The notes beneath the pieces were generated by a model. The model saw only the letters and a program-made list of their open reading frames with translations, did not search any database and was not told the DNA's origin. DNA of 64,000 nucleotides, from assembly GCF_014205215.1 (NCBI RefSeq), contig NZ_JACHNC010000001.1, forward strand, positions 9,358,501 to 9,422,500, read 5' to 3'. Shown here piece after piece: positions 8,882 through 18,235 of this stretch; the stretch's first letter is position 1; every line of letters starts with the position of its first letter. The stretch comes from Actinoplanes lobatus. GTDB lineage: Bacteria > Actinomycetota > Actinomycetes > Mycobacteriales > Micromonosporaceae. The position numbers were made by a program, and so were the translations under genes.

Positions 8882-10075
8882 ATGCTTGCCCTCATGTCGG
8901 TGGATGAGGCGGTCGAGGCCGAGCCGCGCAGGCGTGGCCCGCGGGTGGCCCGGTTCGGCGTGATCCTGTTCGTGGTGCTGGGGCTGCTGTTCGGCGTCCC
9001 GCTGGTGACCCTGTTCTGGTCCGGCAACGACTGGCCCGGCGTGGTCGCCGTGGCCGGCACGGTGCTGTTCGTGGCCGTCGTCGCGCTGTTCCCGTGGCTG
9101 ATGTTCCGGGGTCACGGCGGTCACGACGACCGGGCCGCGCGGATCGCCGACACGTTGCTCGGCGTGATCTGGGTGCTGTTCACGTGGTCGGTGCTCGGGC
9201 AGCTGTTCGAGCTGGCCCTGCTCGCCGCCGGGGTCGCCGACCCGGTGCGCTCCCGGGTGGTCACCGGCCTGGTGCTGGTGATCTCCACCGGCCTGCTGCT
9301 CTGGGGTCACCGCGAGGCGATGCGGGTCTCCCGGGTGCGCGAGGTCGAGGTGGTGCTGCCCCGGCTGGGCCGCGGCCTCGACGGGCTGCGCGTGGTGCTG
9401 ATCACCGACACCCACTACGGGCCGATCGACCGGGCCGCCTGGTCCCGCGGCGTCACCGAGGTGATCAACTCGCTGGACGCGGACATCGTGGCGCACACCG
9501 GCGACATCGCCGACGGCACCGTCGAGCAGCGGCTCGAGATGGCCGCCCCGCTGGCCGACGTCCGCGCCCGCCACGCGCGGGTCTACGTGACCGGCAACCA
9601 CGAGTACCACAGCGGAGCCCTGGGCTGGGTCGAGCACATGGAGAACCTGGGCTGGGAGACCCTGCACAACCGGCACGTCGTGGTCACCCGCGACGGCGAC
9701 TCGCTGGTCGTGGCGGGCGTCGACGACCGCACGGCCGGCGGCTCCGGCCTGCCCGGCCACCGCACCGACCACGAGGCCGCCCTGGCCGGCGCCGACCCGG
9801 AGCTGCCCGTCCTGCTGCTGGCCCACCAGCCGCAGCAGATCACGGACGCGGTCGCCCACGGCATCGACCTCCAGCTGTCCGGGCACACCCACGGCGGTCA
9901 GATGTGGCCGTTCCACTACCTCGTCCGCACCGACCAGCCGGCCCTGCAGGGCCTGTCGCGTCACTCCGAGCGGACCCAGCTCTACACCAGCCGGGGCACC
10001 GGGTTCTGGGGCCCGCCGTTCCGCATCTTCGCCCCCAGCGAGATCACCCTGCTGACCCTGCGCTCCGCCTCGTGA
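8882..10075 (+). CDS. Membrane-bound metallophosphoesterase (YkuE-like)
   Basis: 397 residues from ATG 8882, just after an AGGAG ribosome-binding site; an ATG 12 nt later is less well placed. The first ~150 residues hold four hydrophobic helices. The remainder is a calcineurin-type phosphoesterase with the whole metal signature: ITDTHYG, HTGDIADG, TGNHEYH, LLAHQP and LSGHTHGG. Members of the YkuE branch act on UDP-sugars or other phosphodiesters at the membrane; the substrate is not predictable. The stop overlaps the methyltransferase start (GTGA), so the two are co-translated. Confidence 0.9.
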   Translation: MLALMSVDEAVEAEPRRRGPRVARFGVILFVVLGLLFGVPLVTLFWSGNDWPGVVAVAGTVLFVAVVALFPWLMFRGHGGHDDRAARIADTLLGVIWVLFTWSVLGQLFELALLAAGVADPVRSRVVTGLVLVISTGLLLWGHREAMRVSRVREVEVVLPRLGRGLDGLRVVLITDTHYGPIDRAAWSRGVTEVINSLDADIVAHTGDIADGTVEQRLEMAAPLADVRARHARVYVTGNHEYHSGALGWVEHMENLGWETLHNRHVVVTRDGDSLVVAGVDDRTAGGSGLPGHRTDHEAALAGADPELPVLLLAHQPQQITDAVAHGIDLQLSGHTHGGQMWPFHYLVRTDQPALQGLSRHSERTQLYTSRGTGFWGPPFRIFAPSEITLLTLRSAS

Positions 10076-10893
10076 CGAGACCCTCGTTCGACGACTACGA
10101 ACGCTCCATGTGGGCGGGCCAGGCCGAGACCTTCAACGAGACCGTGTCCCGGCTGTGCGCCCACACCGCCCCCGCCCTGCTGTCCGCCGCCGCCGGTGAC
10201 CGTGACCTGGCCGGGCTCCGGCTGCTGGACGTGGGCACCGGCTCGGGGACGGTCGCCGGGCTGGCCGACGAGCACGGGGCGCGGGTCACCGCCGTCGACG
10301 CCGAGTCGAGCATGGTCGAGCTGGCGGCGAAACGGGTGCCCGGCGCCGAGGTCCGGCAGGCGATCCTGCCCGAGCTGCCGTTCCCGGAGGCCACGTTCGA
10401 CGCCGCGGTCGCCAACTTCGTGATCAACCACGTCGGCGACCCGGCGGCCGCCATCGCCGGGATGCGGCGTGTGGTGCGTCCCGGCGGCCGGATCGCGGTG
10501 ACCATCTGGCCGCACCCGAAACCCGAGGCCCAGCGCCTCTGGGACGAGATCTTCGACGCCGCCGGGGCGGTCCGCCCGGACGATCTGCCCCGGCTCGACC
10601 CGGCTCTGGACTTCCGCCGCGACCAGGCGGGCCTGACCGCCCTGCTGGCGGGCGCCGGCCTGACCGGTGTGACCGGCACGACGATCTCCTGGACCATGCG
10701 CATCGACGCCGGCGCCTGGTGGTCCGGCCCGGCCGCCGGCATCGGCCTGACCGGCCTGATCCTGGCCGCCCAGGACGAGCCGACCGCCCTCCGTGTCCGC
10801 CAGGAGTACGACCGGCGCACCGCCCCCTACCGCGGCCCCGACGGGGTCCTCGCCGTCCCGACCGCGGCCCTGCTCGCCACCGGCACCGTCTGA
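10072..10893 (+). CDS. Class I SAM-dependent methyltransferase
   Basis: 273 residues from the GTG that overlaps the upstream stop. LLDVGTGSGTVAG (~48-60) is the SAM-binding motif I, VTAVDAE ends strand 2 with the acidic ribose-binding residue, and VRPGGRIAVTIWP is the post-motif region of small-molecule methyltransferases of the UbiE/Methyltransf_11 type. The acceptor is unknown. It is co-transcribed with the metallophosphoesterase and ends just before a strong hairpin. Confidence 0.88.
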   Translation: MTRPSFDDYERSMWAGQAETFNETVSRLCAHTAPALLSAAAGDRDLAGLRLLDVGTGSGTVAGLADEHGARVTAVDAESSMVELAAKRVPGAEVRQAILPELPFPEATFDAAVANFVINHVGDPAAAIAGMRRVVRPGGRIAVTIWPHPKPEAQRLWDEIFDAAGAVRPDDLPRLDPALDFRRDQAGLTALLAGAGLTGVTGTTISWTMRIDAGAWWSGPAAGIGLTGLILAAQDEPTALRVRQEYDRRTAPYRGPDGVLAVPTAALLATGTV

Positions 10894-10896
10894 CGG

Positions 10897-10923
10897 CTCC
10901 GGCCGGCTCAGGGCCGGCCGGAG
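10897..10923 (+). terminator. Terminator-like hairpin after methyltransferase
   Basis: A perfect 11-bp stem (CTCCGGCCGGC / GCCGGCCGGAG) with a 5-nt loop lies 3 nt after the methyltransferase stop. It has no U-tract, as is common for actinomycete terminators. Confidence 0.6.
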
Positions 10924-11044
10924 TGTCCTGAGTCGACTGTGCCGGCGCGGGCGGAATGCCGGGAATAAACCCGTTGAGCCGTCGTCTCCCGGCCGAGCAG
11001 GATGGGGGCACCGCCTCCTTCCCCTATCGTTCCGAGGACTCTTC

Positions 11045-14000
11045 ATGCGCCTGCTCCGCGACCTGTGGGCCACAAGCCGAAGTCGCACCGCACTCGTCGG
11101 CTTCCTGATCGTGCTCGGCGCGTCCGGTTCGGCCTGTGCGTTAGCCCTGGCCGGCCCGGTCCTCGTCGACCGGTCCGGCCCGCTCTTCACCGTGCTGGCC
11201 GCCGCGCTCGTCGCCTCGGTGTTCAGCGACGTCGTCGTCGGCCTGCTGGCGGCCCGCCTGACCGCCGACTGGGCGGCCCGCGCCCGCCGCCGCCTCAACC
11301 GGGTCGCCTTCGGCCAGGACATCCCCACCCTGGAGAACACCCCGGTCGGCGAGCTGCTCGACCGCATCGACTCGGACGTCTACCAGGTCGGCGCCGAGCT
11401 GCGCGGCAGCGGCGTGCGCCTGGCCCAGTCCGTGGCGGTGGCCTCCCTCTCGGTGCTGACCACGTTCTTCGTCTGGTGGCCGGCCGCGATCGCGATGATC
11501 CTGGTCAGCCTCCTGCTGTTCACGGTGATGAACAAGCCGATCCAGCGGATCGGCCCGGTCCGCATCGCCGAGGAGGAGGCCTGGTCCGATCTGGCCGCGG
11601 TGATGGAGGAGGCCATCCACGGGCAGGACGACGTGCGCACCAGCCTGGCCGCGCCGTACGTGCTGCGCCTCTTCGCCCAGCGCTCGGCCGAGGTGCTGCG
11701 CCGCGGCCGCCGGGTGTGGCGGTCCTCCGCCAAGGTCACCATGGCGGCCGGCTCGATCACCCGCTCGCTGATCGCCTTCCTGGTGGTGGCCGGCGCCTGG
11801 GCGCTGCACACGGGACAGATCGACGCCGCCCGCCTGACCGCGGTGTGGCTGCTGGCGCTCGGTTTCGGCGGCACCCTGGAGCACCTGACCCGGATGGTCC
11901 CCGAGATGCAGAACGCGCTCGGCGCCTGGGGCCGGGTGCAGCTGCTGACCGAGGTGCCGCAGGAGCCGGTCGAGGGTGTCCCGCCGGTCGAGGGCGACCT
12001 GGTCGTCCGCAACCTCACCTTCCGGTACGGCGAGGCCGACAGCGGCCGGCCCCCGGCGTTGCGCGACGTGAGCGTCACCTTCGCCCGCGGCAGCTCGTAC
12101 GCGCTGATCGGCCGCACCGGCTCCGGCAAGTCCACCCTGGCCAAGGTGCTGACCCGGGCCGTGGACGTGCCCCGCGGCACGGTCTTCCTGGGCGGCGTCG
12201 ACATCAACGACATCGGCGTGGAGGGTCTGCGCCGGTGGACCGCGATCGTCCCGCAGCGCACCGAGATCCTGTCCGGCACCCTGGCGGAGAACATCGCCCT
12301 GTTCGACCGGGAGCTGCTGCCCCGGGCCGGCGCGGCGCTCGACGAGCTGGGCCTGAGCGCCTGGACCGAAGGGCTGCCCGACGGCCTGGACACCAAGCTG
12401 GGCGAGGGCGGCTACAAGCTCTCGGCCGGCCAGGAGCAGCTGGTGGCGTTCGCCCGGATCCTGGTCCGCGACCCGCAGGTGGTGATCCTCGACGAGGCCA
12501 CCGCCCGGATGGACCCGGTCACCGAGTCCTGGGTGCAGCGGGCCACCGACCGGCTGTTGCAGGGCCGGATCGGGGTGATCGTGGCGCACCGGCTCTCCTC
12601 GGTGCAGCGGTGCGACGAGGTGGTGGTGCTCGCCGACGGTCAGGTCGTCGAGGCCGGGCCGCTGCGCGAGTCACGCCGTTTCGCCGAGCTGATGGCCAGC
12701 AGCAACCTGGCGGTCCCGGCGGCCCAGCCGGCCGCCGGCGGGGTGCTGCTCGCCGAACGCGACTGGGACACCGGGATGCGGGAGGAGCTCGGCCCGGACG
12801 CGCTGACCAATCCGCTGCCCACGGTGGATCCGCCGGCGCTGCCCGAGCCGCCGCCCGTGCGGACCATGCGGGAGATCGTCCGGCTGGCGCTGAACGACAA
12901 ACGGTACGGGCTGGCCGCGTGCGGTTTCTTCCTGTTCCTGGTGCTGTTCGGCTTCGACGGGGCGATCCTGCCGCTGCTGTGGTCCAACGTGGTCGACGGT
13001 GCCGGCAACCCGCTCTACCCGGCGCTCGGGCTCGCGGTGGCGCTGCTGGCGCTGATCCCGACGCTCTACTACACCGGGGCCTGGTTCCCGGAGTGGTGGG
13101 TGCGGCAGATGCTGCGGATCAGCCTGCGCCTGGTGCACGGCCAGGTCGGCCCGCGCCGGGTCAGCAAGCACACCCCGGCCGAGGTGGTGGCCCAGGGCGG
13201 CGACACCGAGCGGGTGGTCATGCTCGCCGACAACGTGATCGACAACTCGGTGGCGGTCTTCGCGCTGGTGTCGATGACGGTGTTCTCCCGGTCGTTCGTG
13301 CCGGGGCTGCTGTTCGCCGGGACGATGATCCTCTCCGGGCTGGCCGCGACCCTGTTCGGGCCACGGCTGGAACGGGCGGCCCGCAGGACCGTGGCGGCCC
13401 GGGCGGCGTTCGCCACCTCCCTGGTGTCGTCGCTGTCCGCGGCGCGCACGGTCAAGCTGGCCGGCGCGACCGAGCCGGTGCTCACGCACCTGGCCGGGCT
13501 CGACGAGGTCCGCAGCGACCTGCAGCGGCGGGAGATCGCGATCCAGGTGTGGGCGCGGTCCACGCCGTCGGTCGCGAGCGGGCTGCTGCCGATCGCGGCG
13601 TGGGCGCTCTACCTGAACGGCCACATCACCTCGGCGGCGGTACTGATCACGGTGTCGGTGCTCGGCTCGGCCCGCTGGTTCGCGTGGACCACGGCGTCGC
13701 TGGTGTCGCACTACCCGTCGGCGAGGGTGTGGACCCGGCGGACCGCCGCCATGACCGGTGTCTCCGAGTACACGGCGGAGGTCCCCGGGGTGGACATCTC
13801 GGCCGGGACGGCGCCGGCGCCGCCGACGGCGCCGCGCAATCCGCTGCGCACGCTGGAGCTGTCCGGCTTCAGCGCGGTGCACGAGAACGGCGCGCTGGGC
13901 GTACGCGATGTCGATCTGACCGTGCGCCGCGGCGAGCTGGTGCTGGTGGTCGGCCCGGTCGGCTCTGGCAAGTCGTCGCTGCTGCGGGCCCTGGCCGGAA

Positions 14001-14527
14001 TCGTGCACCACACCGGCGGGCTGCGGTGGAACGGCGAGCCGGTCGGCGAGCCGCACGTGTTCCTGCGACCCAACCAGGTCGGCTACGTGGCCCAGCTGCC
14101 GCGGGTGCTGTCCGGGACGGTGGCCGACAACATCCAGCTCGGGCACGAGGTGGACGCGGCCGACGCGGTGTCGGTGGCGCAGCTGGAGCACGACCTGGCG
14201 GCCGCCGGTGGTGGCCTCCAGCTGCTGATCGGGCACAAGGGCACCCGGCTCTCCGGTGGCCAGCTGCAACGGCTGGCCCTGGCCCGGGCCCTGGCGCCAC
14301 GGACCGAGCTGCTGATCGCCGACGACGTCTCGTCCGCGCTGGACGTGACGACGGAACTCGCGCTGTGGGAGGCGCTGCGCTCGCACGGGGTGACCGTGGT
14401 CGGCTCGACGTCGAAGCGGGCCGCGCTGGCCCAGGCCGACCGGGTGGTCGTGCTGATCGGCGGGCAGGTCGAGGACCAGGGCACCTGGGACGAGCTGGCC
14501 GACCGCTGGGGTCACCTGGCCGGCTGA
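11045..14527 (+). CDS. Fused full-length ABC exporter (TMD-NBD-TMD-NBD)
   Basis: 1160 residues from ATG 11045, preceded by a GAGGA site. Two complete exporter halves sit in one chain. The first TMD (~1-310) is followed by NBD1 with Walker A GRTGSGKST (~355), signature LSAGQ (~458), Walker B VVILDEA with catalytic Glu, and H-loop His in VAHRLSS. The second TMD (~620-920) is followed by NBD2 with Walker A GPVGSGKSS (~970), signature LSGGQ (~1068), Walker B LLIADDV (Asp in place of the catalytic Glu) and VGSTSKR where the H-loop His should be. One ATP site is therefore canonical and the other degenerate, as in heterodimeric drug or lipid exporters, but fused. The substrate is unknown. It is monocistronic and ends in a strong hairpin. 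Confidence 0.93.
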   Translation: MRLLRDLWATSRSRTALVGFLIVLGASGSACALALAGPVLVDRSGPLFTVLAAALVASVFSDVVVGLLAARLTADWAARARRRLNRVAFGQDIPTLENTPVGELLDRIDSDVYQVGAELRGSGVRLAQSVAVASLSVLTTFFVWWPAAIAMILVSLLLFTVMNKPIQRIGPVRIAEEEAWSDLAAVMEEAIHGQDDVRTSLAAPYVLRLFAQRSAEVLRRGRRVWRSSAKVTMAAGSITRSLIAFLVVAGAWALHTGQIDAARLTAVWLLALGFGGTLEHLTRMVPEMQNALGAWGRVQLLTEVPQEPVEGVPPVEGDLVVRNLTFRYGEADSGRPPALRDVSVTFARGSSYALIGRTGSGKSTLAKVLTRAVDVPRGTVFLGGVDINDIGVEGLRRWTAIVPQRTEILSGTLAENIALFDRELLPRAGAALDELGLSAWTEGLPDGLDTKLGEGGYKLSAGQEQLVAFARILVRDPQVVILDEATARMDPVTESWVQRATDRLLQGRIGVIVAHRLSSVQRCDEVVVLADGQVVEAGPLRESRRFAELMASSNLAVPAAQPAAGGVLLAERDWDTGMREELGPDALTNPLPTVDPPALPEPPPVRTMREIVRLALNDKRYGLAACGFFLFLVLFGFDGAILPLLWSNVVDGAGNPLYPALGLAVALLALIPTLYYTGAWFPEWWVRQMLRISLRLVHGQVGPRRVSKHTPAEVVAQGGDTERVVMLADNVIDNSVAVFALVSMTVFSRSFVPGLLFAGTMILSGLAATLFGPRLERAARRTVAARAAFATSLVSSLSAARTVKLAGATEPVLTHLAGLDEVRSDLQRREIAIQVWARSTPSVASGLLPIAAWALYLNGHITSAAVLITVSVLGSARWFAWTTASLVSHYPSARVWTRRTAAMTGVSEYTAEVPGVDISAGTAPAPPTAPRNPLRTLELSGFSAVHENGALGVRDVDLTVRRGELVLVVGPVGSGKSSLLRALAGIVHHTGGLRWNGEPVGEPHVFLRPNQVGYVAQLPRVLSGTVADNIQLGHEVDAADAVSVAQLEHDLAAAGGGLQLLIGHKGTRLSGGQLQRLALARALAPRTELLIADDVSSALDVTTELALWEALRSHGVTVVGSTSKRAALAQADRVVVLIGGQVEDQGTWDELADRWGHLAG

Positions 14528-14536
14528 GCCGCGGGT

Positions 14537-14565
14537 GTGGGTTCCGGGATCCCCCCGGAACCCAC
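14537..14565 (+). terminator. Terminator hairpin after ABC exporter
   Basis: A perfect 12-bp stem (GTGGGTTCCGGG / CCCGGAACCCAC) with a 5-nt loop starts 9 nt after the exporter stop. It also argues against starting the next gene at 14537. Confidence 0.75.
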
Positions 14566-14593
14566 ATTGCGCCGGATCCCTAAGGTCTGTCTG

Positions 14594-15385
14594 GTGGATG
14601 ACCCCAGGGCCTTTCTGCTGCTCAAACCGGACTGTCTGCGGCTCAAGCTGAGCGGGTCCGTGGAGCGGGCGATCATCCGGGCCGGGCTGCGGATCGTCTG
14701 CCGCCACCGGGTCACGGTGTCGCCCGCCGACGTCCGCCACCTGTGGCCGGAGTACGACGACGCCGGCCACCCCCTCGCCCTGGCCTTCCTGGACCGCTAT
14801 CTGACCGGCGAGCCGTCCGAGGTTCTGCACCTGTACGGGCAGGACGCGTTCGAGGCGGCCCGCCGGGTCAAGCGGGAGGTGCGGTCGCGGCACGCCGAAG
14901 GCCCGTTCGCCAACGTGGTGCACGGCGCGGAGCGGCGCGGCGAGATGGCCCGGCAGGCCGGTCACCTGCTCGGCCGCTGTGACGTGTGCGCGGAGCCGTT
15001 CCACTCGGACGAGCCGCCGCTCAACCCGGCACGGCCGCCGGGCCGGGACTTCCGGGAGGACGCCGACCTGGCCGCCCTGGTGGACGAGCTGTGGCCGCTC
15101 GTCCAGGGTGTGCCGGCCGACCCGGGCCCGGTGCGCCTGGAAGGCGGCGACACCGGGCAGGCGGTCTACCTGGGCTCCGACCGGGAGCAGACGCTCGACT
15201 CGACGGTCACCGCGCTGTGGCACGCGTTGCCGGGGGTCGAGCTGCGTCACGCGGTGCTTCTCGCGCTGCACTCCGGCTGGTCCGGCGGCACCCCGATCGC
15301 GGTCGGTGGCCGCCGGGCGCTCGACGACTGCCTGCGGACGCTGCACACGCACGGCGTCCGCGCCTGCGGGAAAGGCGTCACCTGA
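14594..15385 (+). CDS. Nucleoside diphosphate kinase-like domain protein
   Basis: 263 residues from GTG 14594, with AAGG 8 nt upstream. An earlier start would lie inside the terminator hairpin. The first ~120 residues resemble nucleoside diphosphate kinase: FLLLKPDCLR matches the NDK first strand and Lys, IIRAGLRIV the following helix, and FANVVHGAE the segment with the phosphorylated His. The canonical HGSD is HGAE here, and overall similarity is low. The C-terminal half (~125-263) is not NDK and contains a CDVC pair; I do not recognise it. Whether it transfers phosphate between nucleotides is doubtful. The 3' end overlaps the convergent esterase gene by 8 bp. Confidence 0.75.
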   Translation: MDDPRAFLLLKPDCLRLKLSGSVERAIIRAGLRIVCRHRVTVSPADVRHLWPEYDDAGHPLALAFLDRYLTGEPSEVLHLYGQDAFEAARRVKREVRSRHAEGPFANVVHGAERRGEMARQAGHLLGRCDVCAEPFHSDEPPLNPARPPGRDFREDADLAALVDELWPLVQGVPADPGPVRLEGGDTGQAVYLGSDREQTLDSTVTALWHALPGVELRHAVLLALHSGWSGGTPIAVGGRRALDDCLRTLHTHGVRACGKGVT

Positions 15386-16403
15386 GCAGGCGGTTCGCCA
15401 GCCACTCGACGGCCAGCGGGTAGCGGAAGTCGATACCGCCGTGCTTGGCCGGGAACAGCTCGAACGCGATCTTCTCCTCCGGTACGCCGATCCGCCGCAG
15501 ACCGTCCCGGAACGCCTCGGCGCCCAGGTCCAGGAACCACTCGTCGCGGGTGCCGGCGTCGATCCAGACGGCGCGCAGGGAACGCAGCTCGTCGGCGTAC
15601 CGGTCGATCATCCGGATCGGGTCCCACGCCAGCCAGCGCTCCCACAGCTCCGGTTTGAGCTGCCCGGTCCGGGAGTCGAACGGCAGCCGCGGGGTGCCGT
15701 CCGGGTCGGCGGAGAACGCCGCGGTGCAACCCAGCAGGAGGCAGAACGGCATGTCCTCCTCCTTGGTGAACGACACCCGGGACTGGAAGTCCTTCCACCA
15801 GGCGAGGATGTCGCCGTCGTAGTCGCGCAGGTAGCGGACGCATTTACCGAAATCGGGGAGGTAGCAGTACTCGTACAGGGCGTCGCCGGCGTGGGTGGCC
15901 AGGGCGCCGAACAGGTCGGGCCGCAGCATCGGGGTGATCATCGCGCCGAAGCCGCCGGACGACTTGCCGGTGATGGCCCGCGACTCACGGTTCTGGAGGG
16001 TCCGGTAGTGGGCGTCGACGTACGGCACCACCTCGTCGCACAGGTAGGAGTGGTACTTCCCGGTGCCGGGCGAGTCGACGAACTGCGAGCCGCCGTACGC
16101 CGTCCACGCGTCCACATAGACGAGGACGCATCCCGGCGCGCGCCCCTCGGCGAACACCCGGTCGGCGGTCTCGATGAACGGCTCCCGGAACGGCTGCCGG
16201 TTCCCCCACATGGTCACCTGGCCCGAGTAGCCCTGGATGACGTAGATGCTCGGATACCGCTGGTCACCCTGCTCGTAGCCGGGCGGGGTGTAGACCCACA
16301 GCGGCCGCACGTGCGGATCGCCGAGCGGGTTGTCCCGCAACAGCCGCGAATCGATCGTGTCGTGATGCAGGCTTCCGGCGAGTTCACTGCTCCAAATCGA
16401 CAT
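15378..16403 (-). CDS. Esterase family alpha/beta-hydrolase (esterase D/Fes-like)
   Basis: 341 residues. An alpha/beta-hydrolase of the putative-esterase family (esterase D, antigen 85, enterochelin esterase). The nucleophile elbow is GKSSG (Ser ~148), an acidic residue lies in DAGTRDEWF, and a C-terminal His in AKHGGID completes a plausible triad. PLWVYTPPGYEQG is the typical first-strand region. No signal peptide is seen, so it is probably cytoplasmic and acts on an ester or acylated small molecule. It is divergent from the acyltransferase gene with only 26 bp between start codons. Confidence 0.82.
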   Translation of the reverse strand: MSIWSSELAGSLHHDTIDSRLLRDNPLGDPHVRPLWVYTPPGYEQGDQRYPSIYVIQGYSGQVTMWGNRQPFREPFIETADRVFAEGRAPGCVLVYVDAWTAYGGSQFVDSPGTGKYHSYLCDEVVPYVDAHYRTLQNRESRAITGKSSGGFGAMITPMLRPDLFGALATHAGDALYEYCYLPDFGKCVRYLRDYDGDILAWWKDFQSRVSFTKEEDMPFCLLLGCTAAFSADPDGTPRLPFDSRTGQLKPELWERWLAWDPIRMIDRYADELRSLRAVWIDAGTRDEWFLDLGAEAFRDGLRRIGVPEEKIAFELFPAKHGGIDFRYPLAVEWLANRLLR

Positions 16404-16429
16404 GCTGGTCAGTCAACTATCTTTTCCCG

Positions 16430-17584
16430 ATGACCGCACCAAGGTTGGCGTGGCTCGACGGGCTGCGCGCCGTCGCCGTACTGCTGGTGGTCTATGCGCA
16501 TCTGACCCGCTTCGTCTTCACCGATCTGCGCGCGGTCACCGGCGAATGGCTGCACGCCGGCACCGCCGGGGTGATGCTGTTCTTCCTGGTCAGCGGCTAC
16601 ATCATCCCGGCCTCGCTGGAACGGCACGGCGACCTGCGCGCGTTCTGGCTGAGCCGGGCCCGCCGACTGCTGCCGCTCTACCTGGCCATGATCGCCGTCC
16701 TGGTCGCCGCCCACCCGCCCGCGAACGCCTGGTCCACGGCCGTGGGCCACGCGACCATGCTGCCGTTCCTCCTGGGTGTGCCGTTGGTCACGCCGGTGTT
16801 CTGGACGCTCTCCTTCGAAATGGCCTTCTACCTTCTCGTGACAACCCTTTTCACGGTACGGGCGCAGCGTTCCCTCCTCCCCCCGGTGATCCTGGCCGTG
16901 CTCGGCGCGGCGACGGCCCCGCTGGTCCCGCTGCGGCTGGGCGAGATCCCGGTGGCCGGCGCGGTGCTACTGGCGGCCGGGCTGGCCGGGGTGCTGTCCC
17001 GCCGCCGCTGGGCGGAGGTCACCGGCGGCCTGCTGCTGGGCGGGCTGGCGCTCGGCCTGCTGCTGTTCGACATGGACCCGGCACACGCCCGCGACGGCCT
17101 GCTGATCGTGGCCGTGATGTTCACCGGCTCGGTGATCCACCGCGCCGACCACGGCAGCACATCGTGGCAGCGGGCGACCGTGGTGATCGCCGTGGTGGCG
17201 GCCGCGCTGCTGACCGTCTGGCTCGGCGAGTTGGCCGCCCTGCACGCGGTCACCCCGCGTTACGTGACCCGCTCGGTACTCACCCTCCTGACGTTCGCCG
17301 GCGCCTTCGCGGCGGGCATGCTGCTACGGCATCGGCGCACGCCCCGCTGGCTGGCCCGGATCGGCGTGCTCAGCTATTCGGTCTACCTGGTGCACTTCGT
17401 GGTACTCGACCTGGCCGCCCCGATCCTCCGCTCCCCTGTGCCCGATCCCCTGCTGGCGGCCGGCTACCTGGCCACGGTCCTGGGGATCTCGTGGCTCACC
17501 CACCGCTACATCGAGGTCCCCGCCCAGCGCCTCGGCTCGCACCGTCCCCGCCCGCACCGCGACCTGGCGCCCAGCCGGCGATGA
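16430..17584 (+). CDS. Acyltransferase 3 family membrane protein (OafA-like)
   Basis: 384 residues, about ten hydrophobic helices. The N-terminal LAWLDGLRAVAVLLVVYAHL carries the conserved Arg and the catalytic His of acyltransferase-3 proteins. FFLVSGYIIPASL and WTLSFEMAFYLL are the other typical family segments. These integral membrane enzymes move acyl groups, usually acetyl, onto sugars of exported polymers or antibiotics. There is no SGNH domain, unlike the longer paralogue at 31-33 kb. The divergent esterase suggests linked acyl chemistry, but that is inference. Confidence 0.88.
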   Translation: MTAPRLAWLDGLRAVAVLLVVYAHLTRFVFTDLRAVTGEWLHAGTAGVMLFFLVSGYIIPASLERHGDLRAFWLSRARRLLPLYLAMIAVLVAAHPPANAWSTAVGHATMLPFLLGVPLVTPVFWTLSFEMAFYLLVTTLFTVRAQRSLLPPVILAVLGAATAPLVPLRLGEIPVAGAVLLAAGLAGVLSRRRWAEVTGGLLLGGLALGLLLFDMDPAHARDGLLIVAVMFTGSVIHRADHGSTSWQRATVVIAVVAAALLTVWLGELAALHAVTPRYVTRSVLTLLTFAGAFAAGMLLRHRRTPRWLARIGVLSYSVYLVHFVVLDLAAPILRSPVPDPLLAAGYLATVLGISWLTHRYIEVPAQRLGSHRPRPHRDLAPSRR

Positions 17585-18235
17585 AAGGTCCGAATCCCAC
17601 TTCCGACCCTTTCCGGTACGCCTGACCCCGCCCCGCAACATTCAGGGCAGTCCCGCCCTGCCGCGCGAGCTCACTGCCCACTCCGGCCTGTGCCGCGCCC
17701 GCCGGGCTCAGCTCGGTGGCCCGGCAGGCCAGGCTCGGTGCATCATCAAGCCCGTCTCCGCCGGTGACTGCGGTCGCGGTCGCCAGGCTCCCGGCCTGCC
17801 ACTCCGGACAGTAACGCCGCCCAAGATCCATCTCGACCACGACACCGCCACCGTGTGCAGCCACCTTCGCGGAACCGCGACCACCCACCCCGGGCGACCA
17901 ACGTCACGGCCGGAATCGGGCAGCCCGGGCGCCTGGGCCGCCACGACCGACCGACCGCGACCACCCGCCCAGCCCGACCGAAAACAGGGGCGGCGAGTCG
18001 ACCGCGACCACCCACCCAGCCAGACCGGAAGCAAGGCGGCGAGTCGGCCGCGACCGGCGGCAGGCGAGGAAGTGGCGGCCGGGCCCGGCCTGCCCGAGCA
18101 CCGATCTGCGCCCGGCGGGCGCGGCACAGGCCGGAGTGGGCAGAGAGCTCGCGCCGGCCGGGCGGGACTGCCCTGAAAGGACGGGCGGGGTGGCACGTAC
18201 CGGGAAAGGGGTGGAATTTGATCTTGGATTTCTAG
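17582..18235. repeat. Non-coding element bounded by ~150-bp imperfect inverted repeats
   Basis: The ~650 bp between the acyltransferase and the secreted esterase hold no convincing gene. The left arm (~17590-17730) and right arm (~18087-18225) are imperfect inverted copies. The cores match almost base for base: both contain TGCCCACTCCGGCCTGTGCC, a TCAGGGCAGTCCCGCCC block and a CCTTTCC-GGTACG block in the same order. The ~355-bp centre contains repeated CGCGACCACCC motifs. The right arm overlaps the last codons of the esterase gene. It could be a miniature transposable element, a remnant, or a cruciform/terminator element; no transposase or target duplication was identified. Confidence 0.65.

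Noticed and set aside
12671..15352. 893-codon open frame on the minus strand across the ABC exporter
   Set aside because: High GC leaves antisense frames open; composition is His/Arg/Gln-rich without domains, while the plus strand encodes a complete ABC exporter.
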